Below, one piece after another: positions 19,661 to 20,882 of a DNA stretch of 20,882 nucleotides (position 1 is its first letter; each line of letters begins with the position of its first letter). The stretch lies in contig BBXU01001239.1 of NCBI GenBank assembly GCA_001598975.1, forward strand, positions 1 to 20,882, read 5' to 3'. A program made the position numbers and the translations under genes. The stretch is from Parachlorella kessleri. Lineage: Eukaryota; Chlorophyta; Trebouxiophyceae; Chlorellales; Chlorellaceae. The notes below the pieces were generated by a model. The model worked only from the letters and a program-made list of their open reading frames with translations. It made no database searches and was not told the origin of the DNA.

Positions 19661-20882
19661 ATGGAGACACTAAGCGCGAAGAGGCAGCGCCTGGCACTGC
19701 CCACAGGGTTCCGGAGGGCAGGCCATCACGGGCCGCAGCAGGCAGAGCAGGGGGGCCAGCAGCGGCAGCAGCCGGGGCAGCACCGTGACCTCTGTAGGCC
19801 TGGAGGGGGGCACGGCACAGGCAGCGGCGGCAGGCGCAAGCGACAGAGACGGCAGGCAAGGGAAGGGCGAGAGGAGGATACAGCCACCAGCGGCCCTAGT
19901 CAGGTAGGGTAAACTAAGGTATCGTGGCTTCCGCCGGTGCGCCGGAAGGGTGTTAGCTGTCACTCAACGCCGCACGTCACTGACAAGCCCCTGCGCGCTG
20001 CCCCTCGCTCCCACAGTGCGCACACTTTTGACTGCTGCCTAGGGTTGGTGATGCGGAACATCAAGCAGCGAAGCGTGGCACTACTTACCTGTGGCCACCT
20101 GGTGGTTGCAGGGCCGCAGCGCCGGGGCTGCCGCGCTCCCACCCGCCTGCCAAGAGGGCTTGTGCGAGTACGACGTGTCGCTGTACATACGCTGGTACTC
20201 GGCGGAGGGGGCCAGCCGTGTGAGCCGCCTGCCGCTGGACCCCATCGCGTCGGTGGACGACCTCAAAGGCCTGTTCAGGTGAGGCCAGGACACAGATTCC
20301 CCACGGCAGCTCTCTGGGGTGGTGGGCGGGCGGGCGGGCGCGGCAAGGGGGTTGTGCTGGGTTGGTGCGCCCCTTGTGCCAGCTTCTGTTAGCCGTACTA
20401 GGGCCATGCTTCTGCAGCCTGCTTGCCGTGACCCTGTTCCTTCCTTATCCGCCCGCACCCCCCCACCTTGCGAGTGTACCGCCATACCCTGGTTGCTTGA
20501 CCAGACCGCCATGCTTCGCCCGGACGCTAGACACCGCAACCCCCACCCCCACCCCCGCCTGGTGCCAAGGCTCTCGCCCACGCCTCCCCCCCCCGCCTCT
20601 GTTGCCGCAGGCGCCTCATTCAGGGCGCCTTCCCCGGCGCCCTCCCCGACTACCTCACCTCCCCCGACTTTTACAAGTTTGCGCCCGCGGAGGACTTTGT
20701 GTCCCTGCCCGGCCGCGACACCCAGCGCACCCACTTCCGCCTGGTGGTCACGCTGGGCGGCTGGGAGCACGGGGTGGTGGACCGGGAGCTCAGCTTTGGC
20801 GGAGGGGGAGGGGGGCGGGACAGCGCGCCGCGGGACCTGCTGGTCACGGTGAGGGAGGCTGCCATGGGGGCGAGGAGGGGGT
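19661..20882 (+). CDS. Unrecognised protein, N-terminal 216 residues (partial, runs off the right edge)
   Basis: Three exons: 19661-19903, 20112-20278 and 20611-20848, with donors CAG/GTAGGG, CAG/GTGAGG and ACG/GTGAGG and acceptors TTGCAG and GCCGCAG, all in phase. The start lies in GCTGCCATGGAG, a good context. Exon 1 (81 codons) is low-complexity: MET, then Q/G-rich and Arg/Lys-rich (KRQR near the start, GGRRKRQRRQ near residues 56-65), resembling a disordered nuclear-targeting region. Exons 2 and 3 look like a folded domain: CEYDVSLYIRWYSAEGASRV, LDPIASVDDLKGLFR, FPGALPDYLTSPDFYKF and THFRLVVTLGGWEHGVVDRE. I do not recognise the family; the YIRWYS...VDDLKGLFR part has a loosely ubiquitin/PB1-like rhythm but that is only an impression. 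Exons 2 and 3 are likely real, exon 1 less certain; the gene continues beyond the window. Confidence 0.55.

Overview
This window looks like nuclear DNA of a green alga (chlorophyte). It is GC-rich. Its genes are split into many short exons joined by GT-AG introns, usually with GTGAG-type donors and TGCAG acceptors, and TGTAA motifs (the chlorophyte poly(A) signal) follow two of the stop codons. There are no operons, Shine-Dalgarno sites, rRNA or tRNA genes, or CRISPR arrays that I can see. The species is not identifiable from what I can see. All gene models were spliced by hand from phase-compatible GT-AG sites and residue conservation; none has transcript support.

Layout: (1) 1-2433 is mostly non-coding and holds three copies of a dispersed repeat (1471-1950), plus a possible last exon of an upstream gene near 584-640. 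(2) 7236-2716, minus strand: a complete 12-exon plant-type AMT1 ammonium transporter, predicted 552 aa. (3) 7273-8112: the AMT upstream region. (4) 12145-8113, minus strand: a 7-exon gene of about 574 aa with four tandem helicase-associated (HA, Pfam PF03457-like) repeats and no helicase core. (5) 12146-15249: mainly unexplained sequence with several orphan reading frames. (6) 18663-15373, minus strand: a complete 7-exon PEX3 gene (peroxisome biogenesis), predicted 411 aa. (7) 18664-19660: a roughly 1 kb divergent intergenic region. (8) 19661 to the right edge, plus strand: the first three exons of a gene I do not recognise.

The genes have unrelated jobs: ammonium uptake at a membrane, a putative DNA-binding repeat protein, peroxisomal membrane-protein import, and an unknown. 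Nothing suggests they form one system. The items most worth following up are the helicase-free HA-repeat protein, the dispersed repeat family that recurs in introns, a 3' UTR and intergenic DNA, the unrecognised gene at the right edge, and two unusual start-codon exons (AMT and PEX3).
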